NCBI GenBank assembly: GCA_934541105.1
Contig: CAKTDA010000001.1
Location: forward strand, 434,001-498,000
DNA length: 64,000 nucleotides
Source: an uncultured Luteitalea sp.
GTDB taxonomy: Bacteria > Acidobacteriota > Vicinamibacteria > Vicinamibacterales > Vicinamibacteraceae
Reading direction: 5' to 3'
Part shown: piece after piece, positions 49,929 through 58,588 of the stretch
Layout: each line of letters opens with the position of its first letter
Numbering within the stretch: position 1 is the stretch's first letter
Position numbers and translations under genes: made by a program
The notes under the pieces: model-generated
What the model was told of the DNA's origin: nothing
Seen by the model: the letters and a program-made list of their open reading frames with translations, nothing else
Databases searched by the model: none

Positions 49929-49980
49929 GCACCAACTTGGTGCGCGCGCCTCGACGGCGCGTCGAGCGCCGATGATTATA
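49929..49980 (-). promoter_or_regulatory. candidate icd promoter and dyads
   Basis: On the minus strand, TATAAT lies at 49980-49975, giving a predicted icd leader of about 170-190 nt; a good -35 is not seen. Downstream in the leader, CTCGACG (49950-49956) pairs with CGTCGAG (49960-49966). GCACCAA (49929-49935) pairs with TTGGTGC (49937-49943), an operator-like 15-bp dyad. Confidence 0.4.
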
Positions 49981-50011
49981 CCCGCCTCGGCCGGCGTCGA
50001 GCGGCGGACAC

Positions 50012-50527
50012 TCAGGGCCTGAGCGCGAGGCGGACGAGCCGGTCCTCGGGCACGAGGCGAAGCTGCACGGCGTCGGCCGCAATCTGCTCCACCTGGTACA
50101 CCTGCGCCACCGTGTCGCCGATGCGGACGTGGTAGACGCCCTCCGCGCCCGCGATGATCGCCGTGCGCGTCAGCACGCCCTGATCACGGACGTCCGCCAT
50201 GCCGATCAGCGTGAGGCGCGGCCATGCGTCGGGCGGCTGCTGCGTGGGGGCGGTCCCGTCCGTCGCGGGGACTGCCGGGGCAGGCGCGAGTGTGCGAGTG
50301 GACGGACCAGTCACGGTCCCACCGTGGAACGGGTTGCGATCCGCCGGCGTCGGCGCCGGCATCGTCACCGCGAGGCGTTCGAGTCCGACGACAGGCACCG
50401 CGACTCCCGTCGGCGCGCGGCCCACGGCCGTCTGGACCGGACTGTCCGGCGCAGGCGGCCACAGCACCCGATACCAGGCGCCAGCCATGATCACGAGCAG
50501 CCCCGCTGCCAGCACGGCCCTGGCCAC
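50012..50527 (-). CDS. membrane-anchored protein, GspC/PilP-like
   Basis: A 171-residue protein with one N-terminal helix (about 3-20), a proline/alanine-rich linker (about 28-100) including RNPFHGG, and a C-terminal beta domain (WPRLTLIGMADV... YHVRIGDTVAQVYQVEQI). The linker NPF motif and the small beta domain resemble the homology region of GspC and PilP, which link inner-membrane and secretin parts of secretion or pilus systems. No other secretion gene is in the window. Divergent from kdsB. Assignment is tentative. Confidence 0.55.
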   Translation of the reverse strand: MARAVLAAGLLVIMAGAWYRVLWPPAPDSPVQTAVGRAPTGVAVPVVGLERLAVTMPAPTPADRNPFHGGTVTGPSTRTLAPAPAVPATDGTAPTQQPPDAWPRLTLIGMADVRDQGVLTRTAIIAGAEGVYHVRIGDTVAQVYQVEQIAADAVQLRLVPEDRLVRLALRP

Positions 50528-50615
50528 GCCTCCATGCTAGCCCGCCTCGTTGCGGGCGCGCGCGTCGGGGTCCTCGCGGCCCTGCCGCGGTCCGGCCCGG
50601 AGTCGGCGCGCGTGC

Positions 50616-50621
50616 TAGAAT
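50616..50621 (+). promoter_or_regulatory. -10 box of kdsB (leaderless geometry)
   Basis: TAGAAT lies 5 nt before the GTG at 50627, with no ribosome-binding site. It would start the kdsB-pyrG transcript at the start codon. Confidence 0.4.
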
Positions 50622-50626
50622 TCCGC

Positions 50627-51400
50627 GTGCTGCACAGTGCCGGATCGAACCCCAAGGCACCTGCGACGGCCGTGGCCGTCATTCCGGCACGATTCTCCTC
50701 GACACGACTCCCTGGCAAGCCGCTGGCCGACATCCATGGCCGGCCGATGATCGAACACGTCTATAGGCGCGCCTGCGAGGCACGATCGCTGTCGCGCGTG
50801 ATCGTGGCCACCGACGACCTGCGGGTCTTCGAGGCCGTCCGCGCCTTTGCGGGCGACGTGGTGATGACCTCGCCACACCACCGCACGGGCAGCGAACGTG
50901 TCGCGGAGGTCGCCGCGCAGCTCGATGGCGACTTCATCGTGAACGTGCAGGGTGACGAGCCCCTGCTTGCGCCGGCGATGATCGACGATGCCGTCGCAGC
51001 CTGCGCGTCCGATCCGTCGATCGAGATGAGCACGGTGCGGACCCGCATCACCGATCCGGCCGAGGTCGCGAGTCCGGCCGTGGTGAAGGTGGTCACGGAT
51101 CTCCGGGGACGCGCGCTGTACTTCACGCGGGCGGCCGTGCCGTTCCTGCGCGACCCCGGTACGCCGGCGGCCTGGCACAAGCACGTCGGGCTGTACGTCT
51201 ACCGCCGGACGTTCCTGCTGGCGTTCGCGGCGCTGCCGCCGACGCCGCTCGAACTGAGCGAATCGCTCGAACAACTGCGGGCCCTCGAGCATGGGCACGC
51301 GATCATGACCGTGGAGTCACGCTACGACGCGCAGGGCGTCGATACGCCTGACGATCTCGAACGGGTGCGCCGGTTGCTCGCAGCACCCGCTACCTCCTGA
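50627..51400 (+). CDS. kdsB: 3-deoxy-manno-octulosonate cytidylyltransferase
   Basis: A 257-residue enzyme that activates KDO as CMP-KDO for LPS core synthesis. VAVIPARFSSTRLPGKPLADI near the N-terminus is the nucleotide-binding signature, followed by NVQGDEPL and a C-terminal QGVDTPDDLERVR. The GTG start fits both length and the -10 box. The stop overlaps the pyrG ATG by one base (TGATG), so the genes are coupled. Confidence 0.94.
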   Translation: MLHSAGSNPKAPATAVAVIPARFSSTRLPGKPLADIHGRPMIEHVYRRACEARSLSRVIVATDDLRVFEAVRAFAGDVVMTSPHHRTGSERVAEVAAQLDGDFIVNVQGDEPLLAPAMIDDAVAACASDPSIEMSTVRTRITDPAEVASPAVVKVVTDLRGRALYFTRAAVPFLRDPGTPAAWHKHVGLYVYRRTFLLAFAALPPTPLELSESLEQLRALEHGHAIMTVESRYDAQGVDTPDDLERVRRLLAAPATS

Positions 51401-53070
51401 TGTCCACCATGCAGACTTCGCAGCCGCACAAGCCCGTCAAGTACATCTTCGTCACCGGTGGCGTGGTGTCCTCGCTGGGCAAGGGGCTTGCGGCCTCCTC
51501 CATCGGCGCGCTCCTCGAGGCGCACGGCTTCAAGGTCACGCTGCAGAAGTTCGACCCGTACATCAACGTCGATCCGGGCACGATGTCGCCGTACCAGCAC
51601 GGCGAGGTCTACGTGACCGACGATGGCACGGAGGCCGACCTCGACCTGGGGCACTACGAGCGGTTCACCAACACGGTGACCTCGAAGAACTCCAACTGGA
51701 CGACCGGCAAGATCTACCTCTCGGTGATCCAGCGCGAGCGGCGGGGCGATTACCTCGGCGCCACCGTGCAGGTGATTCCCCACATCACCAACGCCATCAA
51801 GGAGAGCATCCTCGCGGTCTCGGACGGCGTGGACGTCGTGCTCGTCGAGATCGGCGGCACCGTGGGCGACATCGAGAGCCTGCCGTTCCTCGAGGCGATC
51901 CGTCAGTTCCGGCAGGACGTCGGGCGCGAGAACACGCTCTACATCCACCTCACGCTCGTGCCGCACGTGAGCACGGCCGGCGAGCTCAAGACCAAGCCGA
52001 CGCAGCACAGCGTCCGCGATCTGCGGTCGATCGGCATCCAGCCCGACATCCTGCTGTGCCGCACCGACCGCGTGCTGCCCCGCGACATCAAGCGGAAGAT
52101 CGCGCTCTTCTGCGACGTCAACGAGGACGCCGTCATCACCGCGCGCGACGTCGGCAGCGTCTACGAAGTGCCGCTCGCCTTTGCCGAGGAAGGCCTCGAC
52201 CGCATTGTCCTCAAGCAGCTGTCGCTGCCGAACGACCCGCGCCCCGCCGGGCCGTGGGAGGAACTGGTCGACCGCATCCGCAACCCGCGCGACGAGATCA
52301 CCATCCACGTCGTGGGCAAGTACGTCGGGCTCGAGGACTCCTACAAGAGCCTCACCGAGGCGTTGTTCCACGGCGGGTTCCAGCATCGCCTGCGCGTCAA
52401 CATCAAGTGGGTCGAGGCCGAGGCCCTCGAAGCCGAGGGCGGCGAGCGCGAGCTCGAAGGCGCCGACGGCATCCTGGTGCCCGGAGGCTTCGGCAATCGC
52501 GGCACGCGCGGCATGATGACGGCCGTGCAGGTCGCCCGCACGCGGGAGATCCCGTTCTTCGGCATCTGCTACGGCTTCCAGTGGGCCACCGTGGAGTTCG
52601 CGCGCAACGTGTGCGGCATCGCCAACGCCGACAGCACCGAGGTGGCGCCCGACACGTCCGACAAGGTGATCTACAAGCTGCGCGACCTGCTCGGCGTGGA
52701 CGACCTCGGCGGCACCATGCGCGTCGGGTCGTACGCCTGCCAGCTCAAGCCGGGTTCACTCGCGCACAAGGTCTACGGCTCGGACGTGATCCACGAGCGG
52801 CACCGGCACCGCTACGAGTTCAACGGCCTGTACGAACCGGCACTCGCCGAGCACGGCATGCAGATCGTCGGGCGCTCCCTGGACGGCAAGTTCGTCGAGA
52901 TGGTCGAGTTGCCGGAGCACCCGTGGTTCATCGCGGTGCAGTTCCACCCGGAGTTCAAGTCGAAGCCGTTGAAGCCGCACCCGCTGTTTGCCGGGTTCGT
53001 GGACGCCGCCTACGTGCACAAGCAGGCGGCCCGCAGCACGGCCGGGACACCGCAGGAAACACTCGCCTAG
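51400..53070 (+). CDS. pyrG: CTP synthase
   Basis: A 556-residue enzyme that aminates UTP to CTP using glutamine. The synthase domain opens KYIFVTGGVVSSLGKGL, with the UTP site FDPYINVDPGTMSPY. The glutaminase domain has the nucleophile in FFGICYGFQWAT and the histidine/glutamate pair in AVQFHPEF. It is placed in the KDO operon next to kdsB, whose reaction uses CTP. Confidence 0.96.
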   Translation: MSTMQTSQPHKPVKYIFVTGGVVSSLGKGLAASSIGALLEAHGFKVTLQKFDPYINVDPGTMSPYQHGEVYVTDDGTEADLDLGHYERFTNTVTSKNSNWTTGKIYLSVIQRERRGDYLGATVQVIPHITNAIKESILAVSDGVDVVLVEIGGTVGDIESLPFLEAIRQFRQDVGRENTLYIHLTLVPHVSTAGELKTKPTQHSVRDLRSIGIQPDILLCRTDRVLPRDIKRKIALFCDVNEDAVITARDVGSVYEVPLAFAEEGLDRIVLKQLSLPNDPRPAGPWEELVDRIRNPRDEITIHVVGKYVGLEDSYKSLTEALFHGGFQHRLRVNIKWVEAEALEAEGGERELEGADGILVPGGFGNRGTRGMMTAVQVARTREIPFFGICYGFQWATVEFARNVCGIANADSTEVAPDTSDKVIYKLRDLLGVDDLGGTMRVGSYACQLKPGSLAHKVYGSDVIHERHRHRYEFNGLYEPALAEHGMQIVGRSLDGKFVEMVELPEHPWFIAVQFHPEFKSKPLKPHPLFAGFVDAAYVHKQAARSTAGTPQETLA

Positions 53071-53101
53071 CAGGGGGAGGTGCCGGTCGCGGCCGTCCTC
53101 C

Positions 53102-53107
53102 TATAAT
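53102..53107 (+). promoter_or_regulatory. perfect -10 box of kdsA inside the KDO operon
   Basis: TATAAT, the exact sigma-70 consensus, lies 6 nt before the GTG of kdsA. It implies an internal promoter giving a leaderless kdsA-kdsD-kdsC-lapB-coaE transcript. Confidence 0.55.
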
Positions 53108-53113
53108 GCTTGC

Positions 53114-53941
53114 GTGCATCCGGTACACGTCGGACCGGTGACCTACGGCACCGGTCAGCTCGTGCTGATTGCCGGGCCCTGCGTCATCGAGAGCGAGACC
53201 CACGCCCTCGATCTCGCCCATGCCCTCGCCGGCATGGCGCGGACGGCTGGCCTTCCCTACATCTTCAAGGCGTCGTTCGACAAGGCCAACCGCACGTCGC
53301 TCTCGTCGTTCCGGGGGCCCGGACTCGACTCGGGCCTCCGCACGCTGGCTCGCGTCAAGGACGACGTCGGCGTGCCCGTCCTGACCGACATCCACGAGCC
53401 CGACCAGGCCGCGCCCGTGGCAACCGTCGCCGACGTGCTCCAGATTCCGGCCTTCCTCTGCCGCCAGACCGACCTGCTCGTCGCGGCGGCACGGACCGGC
53501 GCGGTCGTCAACGTCAAGAAGGGACAGTTCCTCGCGCCCGCCGACATGCGGTATCCGCTCGAGAAGATACGCGCGAGCGGCAACACGCAGGTGCTGCTCA
53601 CCGAACGCGGGACGTCGTTCGGGTACCACGATCTGGTCGTGGACATGCGCGCACTGCCCCAACTGCGGGCGCTCGGCGCCCCCGTCGTGTACGACGTGAC
53701 GCACAGCCTGCAACGCCCGGGCGCCGGCGATGGCAGGACCACCGGCCAGGCCGAGTACATCGAGACGCTCGCGAGCGCCGGGGTCGCGGCGGGCGTGGAC
53801 GGCGTGTTCCTCGAGGTCCACGAGGATCCCTCACGCGCCCGATCGGATGCCGACAACGCGTTGCGCCTCGACGCCCTCCCCGCCCTCCTCGCCCGGCTCG
53901 TCCGCATCCAAGCGGCCGTCGCGGCGCAGGCCGAAGGCTGA
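53114..53941 (+). CDS. kdsA: 3-deoxy-8-phosphooctulonate synthase
   Basis: A 275-residue aldolase joining phosphoenolpyruvate and arabinose 5-phosphate into KDO 8-phosphate. LIAGPCVIESETHALDLA, FKASFDKANRTS, and the conserved C-terminal DVTHSLQRPGA are present. FLCRQTDLLVAAA is intact. The GTG start follows an exact TATAAT by 6 nt. It is followed 4 bp later by kdsD. Confidence 0.95.
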   Translation: MHPVHVGPVTYGTGQLVLIAGPCVIESETHALDLAHALAGMARTAGLPYIFKASFDKANRTSLSSFRGPGLDSGLRTLARVKDDVGVPVLTDIHEPDQAAPVATVADVLQIPAFLCRQTDLLVAAARTGAVVNVKKGQFLAPADMRYPLEKIRASGNTQVLLTERGTSFGYHDLVVDMRALPQLRALGAPVVYDVTHSLQRPGAGDGRTTGQAEYIETLASAGVAAGVDGVFLEVHEDPSRARSDADNALRLDALPALLARLVRIQAAVAAQAEG

Positions 53942-53945
53942 CGCG

Positions 53946-54932
53946 ATGAGTGGCGACACGTCGATCGCACGGTCGGCAACCCTCGATCTCGCAGCCCGCG
54001 TCCTGCGCATCGAGGCCGCGGCCGTCCAGGGTCTCGTCGGTCGGCTCGATGCGCGCTTCGAGCGGACCATCGACCTGCTCGCCGCCTGCCGTGGCCGCGT
54101 CATCGTCACCGGCATGGGCAAGTCCGGCCTCATCTGCCGGAAGATCGCCGCCACGCTCGCGAGCACCGGCACGCCGGCATTCTTCCTGCACCCGGCCGAG
54201 GCGCTGCACGGGGACCTCGGTGTCGTGACGACCGACGACGTGCTGCTGGCGCTCTCGCACGGAGGCGAGACGCCCGAGGTCGTGCGCCTGGCCGAGATCG
54301 TCAAGCGGCTGGGGGCGACGGTCATTGCGCTGACGGGCACGCCCGGCTCGACGCTCGCGCAGGCCGCCGACGTGCACCTCGATTGCGGGGTTGACGAAGA
54401 GGCCTGTCCCCTGAACCTCGCGCCGACCGCGAGCACGACGGCCGCCCTGGCGCTCGGCGATGCACTGGCGATGGTGCTGCTCACCACGAAGGGCTTCCGC
54501 GAGGACGACTTCGCGCATCGTCATCCCGGCGGATCGCTCGGCAAGCGCCTGATGCGGGCCGACCAGTTGATGCACGCCGGCGATGGACTGCCCCTCGTTG
54601 CCGGGCACACGCCCCTGCGCGACGTGATCTACGAGATGAGCCGGAAGGGCCTGGGGATGACGTGTGTCGCCGACGCCGACGGCCGGCTGGCCGGCATCAT
54701 CACCGACGGCGACCTGCGCCGCCTGATGATGCGCGAGCCGGACGTGACACGCCGCGTGGCCGCCGACGTGATGACGGCGGGGCCCGTGACCATCGGCGGC
54801 GACGTGCTGGCCGCGCAGACGCTCGACGTGATGGAGACGCACCGCATCACGTCGGTCCCCGTGGTGGACGCCGACGGCAGGCCCGTGGGCGTGGTCCACA
54901 TCCACGACCTGTGGCGGACGGAGCTGTTCTGA
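53946..54932 (+). CDS. kdsD: arabinose-5-phosphate isomerase
   Basis: A 328-residue KpsF/GutQ-family enzyme that makes arabinose 5-phosphate from ribulose 5-phosphate. The SIS domain (about 35-170) shows VTGMGKSGLICRKIAATLAS and HPAEALHGDLG. DFAHRHPGGSLGKRL is the family signature. Two CBS domains (about 205-328) follow. The stop overlaps the kdsC ATG (TGATG). Confidence 0.94.
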   Translation: MSGDTSIARSATLDLAARVLRIEAAAVQGLVGRLDARFERTIDLLAACRGRVIVTGMGKSGLICRKIAATLASTGTPAFFLHPAEALHGDLGVVTTDDVLLALSHGGETPEVVRLAEIVKRLGATVIALTGTPGSTLAQAADVHLDCGVDEEACPLNLAPTASTTAALALGDALAMVLLTTKGFREDDFAHRHPGGSLGKRLMRADQLMHAGDGLPLVAGHTPLRDVIYEMSRKGLGMTCVADADGRLAGIITDGDLRRLMMREPDVTRRVAADVMTAGPVTIGGDVLAAQTLDVMETHRITSVPVVDADGRPVGVVHIHDLWRTELF

Positions 54933-55483
54933 TGCCGCCGACGCTCGCGCGAGACGTCATCGAGCGCGCCCGGCGCGTGCGCGTCGTGCTGTTCGACGTG
55001 GACGGCGTGCTCACCGACGGTGGCGTGTTCATCCACGCCGACGGCACCGAATCGAAGCGCTTCGACATCAAGGACGGCGCCGGCATCGTCATCGCGCGCC
55101 GCGCGGGACTCGTCGTCGGGCTGATCTCGGCGCGGCAGTCGCCGTCGACGCTGCACCGCGCCCGGCAACTGGGCATGGACCCGGTTCGCCAGGGCGTCGC
55201 CGACAAGGCCGCCACGCTCGACCAACTGCTGGCGGCACACGGGTGGCCTGCCGAGGACGTCGCCTACATGGGCGACGATGTGGTAGACCTGCCGGTGCTG
55301 CGGCGCGTGGGCCTCGCTGCGTGTCCGGCCGATGCGGTGGCCGAAGTCCGCGCCATCGCGCACGTGGTCAGCACACACCCGGGTGGCCGCGGTGCCGCCC
55401 GATCGTTCATCGAAGTCATTCTCCGAGCGCAGGAACGGTGGGACGCGCTCATCGCCGCCGAGGCCCCTGACGCCCGTGATTGA
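54932..55483 (+). CDS. kdsC: KDO 8-phosphate phosphatase
   Basis: A 183-residue HAD-family tetrameric phosphatase. The catalytic aspartates are D22 and D24 in LFDVDGVLTDGG, and the magnesium aspartate is in YMGDDVVDLPVL. No cap domain is present, as expected for KdsC. It is coupled to kdsD by TGATG and overlaps lapB by 8 nt. Confidence 0.94.
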   Translation: MPPTLARDVIERARRVRVVLFDVDGVLTDGGVFIHADGTESKRFDIKDGAGIVIARRAGLVVGLISARQSPSTLHRARQLGMDPVRQGVADKAATLDQLLAAHGWPAEDVAYMGDDVVDLPVLRRVGLAACPADAVAEVRAIAHVVSTHPGGRGAARSFIEVILRAQERWDALIAAEAPDARD

Positions 55484-56702
55484 CGAGTACCTGCCCCTGC
55501 TCTCCGCGCTCGCGGCACTCCTGGTCGGCCTTGCCGCCGGCAAGGCCTGGGAGCGCTACAAGCTCCACGAGGGCCGCTGGATCGATCGGCGCAAGGCGCG
55601 CCAGTCGCCGCACTACATCCAGGGGCTCAATTTCCTTGTCGCCAACCAGCTCGATCACGCCATCGAGGAGCTGAGCCAGGCCGCGCGCGTCGACGAGGAC
55701 GCGGTCGAGATCCACATGATCCTCGGCAACCTCTATCGCGAGAAGGGACAGGTCGGCCGGGCGATCCAGATCCACCAGCAGATCCTCCAGCGGCCACGCC
55801 TGAGCAAGCTCGAACACACCTACGCCCTGCTCTGCCTCGGCCTGGACTTCACGCGCGGCGGCTTCGTGGACCGCGCGCACGAGGCGTTCGGCGAGGTGCT
55901 GCGGCTGGATCCGAGCAACGAGCACGCGCTGCTCCAGCTGCAGAAGCTCTACGAGGATCAGAACCAGTGGTCCGATGCGTACCGCGTGCGGCGTGAACTC
56001 GCCCGCGAGGATGAACCCGAGCACCAGCAACGTCGCCACCAGCAGATCCAGGCCTTCCTCGAGAACGAACTCGGGATGCAGGCCCTTGCCCGGCAGGATC
56101 AGCCTGCCGCCCTCCGCCACTTCGAGGCCGCGATCGACATGGACCCGGAGGTCGTGCCGGCCTACCTGAACCTCGGCGACGCGCGGCGCGATGCCGGTGA
56201 CATGCCGGGAGCCGTCGAGATCTGGGAGCGGCTCGTGGCCTCGATGCCGGCGCGCGCGCACCTGGTGGCCGACCGGCTCGGCGACGCCTACGCCGCAGCC
56301 GGACGAGCCGATGCCTTCGAGCACCTCTTTCGGCGCATCGCGCTGGACAACCCGCAGGACTGGCGTGCACGGCTCGCCCTCGCCCGCCATTTCCTGCGCG
56401 CCGACCGCGCCGAGGACGCCCTGCAGATGGCGCTCGCCGCACTGACCATCAACCCCCACGCCCTGCTCGTGCACCAGACGGCCTGGGACATCCTGCTCGC
56501 GCTCGACCTCGACACGCCGTCGGTCGAGCGGTACGTCGCCCACAGCCGCGACGCCGTGTTCTACCGCGACCCGCACATCTGCCTGCGCTGCCGCTACCGC
56601 AGCAAGGAACTGCTGTGGCGGTGCCCGCACTGCCACGAATGGAACTCGTTCGTGGACGACCGGCTCGCGCCGGCGCGCACGTCCGACGACGCCGATGCCT
56701 GA
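55476..56702 (+). CDS. lapB: LapB-like TPR protein with C-terminal rubredoxin-type domain
   Basis: A 408-residue protein regulating LPS assembly in known systems, where LapB (YciM) recruits FtsH to LpxC. One N-terminal membrane helix (about 5-22) is followed by about nine TPR repeats and a metal-binding end with C369, C372, C383 and C386 (CLRC and CPHC). The GTG start overlaps kdsC and is chosen because the anchor helix begins directly. Its place in the KDO operon supports the assignment. The 3' end overlaps coaE. Confidence 0.9.
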   Translation: MIDEYLPLLSALAALLVGLAAGKAWERYKLHEGRWIDRRKARQSPHYIQGLNFLVANQLDHAIEELSQAARVDEDAVEIHMILGNLYREKGQVGRAIQIHQQILQRPRLSKLEHTYALLCLGLDFTRGGFVDRAHEAFGEVLRLDPSNEHALLQLQKLYEDQNQWSDAYRVRRELAREDEPEHQQRRHQQIQAFLENELGMQALARQDQPAALRHFEAAIDMDPEVVPAYLNLGDARRDAGDMPGAVEIWERLVASMPARAHLVADRLGDAYAAAGRADAFEHLFRRIALDNPQDWRARLALARHFLRADRAEDALQMALAALTINPHALLVHQTAWDILLALDLDTPSVERYVAHSRDAVFYRDPHICLRCRYRSKELLWRCPHCHEWNSFVDDRLAPARTSDDADA

Positions 56703-57324
56703 CGGCGTCCTGCAGGTGGGCCTGACCGGCGGCATCGCCACCGGTAAGTCCTACGTGACACAACGGCTCGCTGCGGCCGGCCTGCCGACGATCGACGCCG
56801 ACACGCTCGCCCGCGAGGCGGTCGCGCCCGGCTCACCCGGCCTCGACGCGGTCGTCGCGCGATTCGGTCGCGAGGTCCTGTCCGACACCGGCGCGCTCGA
56901 CCGCCGCCGCCTCGGCGCGATCGTCTTCGCCGATGCCGCAGCACGCGCCGATCTCGAGGCCATCGTCCATCCCGACGTCCGCCGACGGATCGCCGACTGG
57001 CAGGCCCGACTGGCCGCGGATGGCTACCGCGGGCCCGCGGTGGCCGACATCCCGCTGCTGTTCGAGACCGGACGCGCCGGTGCGTTCGACGTGGTCGTCG
57101 TGGTCGCGTGCGACCCGGCGCGCCAGCGCGAACGGCTCATCGCGCGCGACGGACTGTCGCCCGGGACGGCCGACGAGCGGATCGCGGCGCAGTGGCCGAT
57201 TGCGCGCAAGGTGGCAGCGGCCGACTACGTGATCCGCACCGACGGCACGTTTGCCGACACTGATGCGCAGGTGGACCGACTCGTGGTGCAGTTACGCGCG
57301 CGGGCGGCCGACGCGTCGACCTGA
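56695..57324 (+). CDS. coaE: dephospho-CoA kinase
   Basis: A 209-residue P-loop kinase for the last step of CoA synthesis. The P-loop is GLTGGIATGKS (9-19), followed by the IDADTLAREAV block and PLLFETG. It overlaps lapB by 8 nt and ends in a hairpin whose loop contains its stop codon. Adjacent CoA use by the acyl-carrier genes downstream is incidental. Confidence 0.95.
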   Translation: MPDGVLQVGLTGGIATGKSYVTQRLAAAGLPTIDADTLAREAVAPGSPGLDAVVARFGREVLSDTGALDRRRLGAIVFADAAARADLEAIVHPDVRRRIADWQARLAADGYRGPAVADIPLLFETGRAGAFDVVVVVACDPARQRERLIARDGLSPGTADERIAAQWPIARKVAAADYVIRTDGTFADTDAQVDRLVVQLRARAADAST

Positions 57325-57334
57325 CGGTCGACGC
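57313..57334. terminator. bidirectional hairpin with the coaE stop codon in its loop
   Basis: GCGTCGACC (57313-57321) pairs perfectly with GGTCGACGC (57326-57334) over 9 bp. The 4-nt loop TGAC contains the coaE stop (57322-57324), and the far side meets the stop of the radical SAM gene (57334-57336). There is no T-run. Confidence 0.6.
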
Positions 57335-58539
57335 TACCACTCTTGCCGATCGGCCGCGGCCGGCGCATGCCCCGCCATCGCGTTGAGGCTACCGGCCAGC
57401 AGGTAGAGCAACACCTGCTTGTTCAAGTGCCGGTGATAGCCCATCAACGACGGCGTGGGACACTTCTCGCACACCAGGCCGCTGTCCACGGGCTGCCGTC
57501 CGGCAAACCGTTCGCGCACCGCCACGAAGCGATCGTTGTTCACGACCTGCATGTAGGAGGCGCCGTCCGGGGTCGACAGACTGCCGAAGTCGTCGCGGCT
57601 CTCGAACAACGTGCAGCAGGGCGCAACGCTGCCATCCCAGTTCACCGCCGTGGACATGTAATGCCAGCCGCACCGCGGTCGGTCCGGCACAGGGGGCTCG
57701 CTGCCGGTGGCCTGATAGCGGTTGAACTCCTCCGCGAGCGGCGCCCACTCCCTGACGAGGGCGCGATCGCTCTCGGCGAGCGGGACGCGCCCCTCGTCGA
57801 GGTACGGCGCCCGGAACGTGAGGCTGTCCACGCCAAGATCGCGCGCGAGCACCTCCGCGCGTTCCCGCTCGTGCTCGTTGAAACGGAACACCAGGAACTG
57901 CCAGTTGATGCGCGGCGTCGAGAGGCCAAGGGCACGCTTGATGCCCACGAGCCGCCGGATGTTCTCGACGACGAGGTCGAAGCGTCCCACACGCCGATAC
58001 TGTCCATACGTCTCGGCACTGGCGCCATCGAGCGACACGATCAGCTCATTGAGGCCACTGCGCGCCAGCCGCTCCAGGCGGGCGTCCGACAAGGGCAGGC
58101 TCAGGTTGCTGCTCATGAAGGTCACGATGCCGCGGGCGTGGGCCATGCCGATGAAGTCCTCGACCTGATCGTTCAGGAGCGGCTCACCCCAGTTGAAGAA
58201 ATCGATGATGAAGAGGTAGTCGCCGAGTTCCTCCATCAGGTGCTCGAACAGGTGGCGCTGGGCGCGCCCCTGCCCGCGATCCTGAATCCGCGCACCGGTC
58301 GGGCACAGCGGGCACTTCAGCTGGCAATAGTTGGTCGGGTCGAAGGTCAGCTTCAGTGGGCGTGCGCGGATGACCCCCGCGCGGCTTATGAGTTCGACGT
58401 TGGCCCGCAGCCAGTTGCCATAGGCGCGCGGCGAGCGCAGAGGCGGCCGAAGCGCTCGAATCTCCCGCAGCCGGGACGACACGCGTCCCCACCGACCCTG
58501 CGTCGACCTGCCCGGTGACGACACGACCAACTCACTCAT
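57334..58539 (-). CDS. radical SAM/SPASM-domain protein
   Basis: A 401-residue iron-sulfur enzyme. The radical SAM cluster is C72, C76 and C79 (CQLKCPLC). The C-terminal SPASM domain has cysteine sets in RCGWHYMSTAVNWDGSVAPCC and CEKCPTP, expected to hold auxiliary [4Fe-4S] clusters. Such proteins modify peptides, sugars or carrier-bound groups. GGAG lies 6 nt before the ATG (58546-58549 on the other strand). It adjoins a polysaccharide-linked cluster, but the substrate is unknown. Confidence 0.88.
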   Translation of the reverse strand: MSELVVSSPGRSTQGRWGRVSSRLREIRALRPPLRSPRAYGNWLRANVELISRAGVIRARPLKLTFDPTNYCQLKCPLCPTGARIQDRGQGRAQRHLFEHLMEELGDYLFIIDFFNWGEPLLNDQVEDFIGMAHARGIVTFMSSNLSLPLSDARLERLARSGLNELIVSLDGASAETYGQYRRVGRFDLVVENIRRLVGIKRALGLSTPRINWQFLVFRFNEHERERAEVLARDLGVDSLTFRAPYLDEGRVPLAESDRALVREWAPLAEEFNRYQATGSEPPVPDRPRCGWHYMSTAVNWDGSVAPCCTLFESRDDFGSLSTPDGASYMQVVNNDRFVAVRERFAGRQPVDSGLVCEKCPTPSLMGYHRHLNKQVLLYLLAGSLNAMAGHAPAAADRQEW

Positions 58540-58588
58540 GACTGTCTCCAGCCTCAAGGCTTCCATTTGCGTGGCCGATTGGCCGAAC

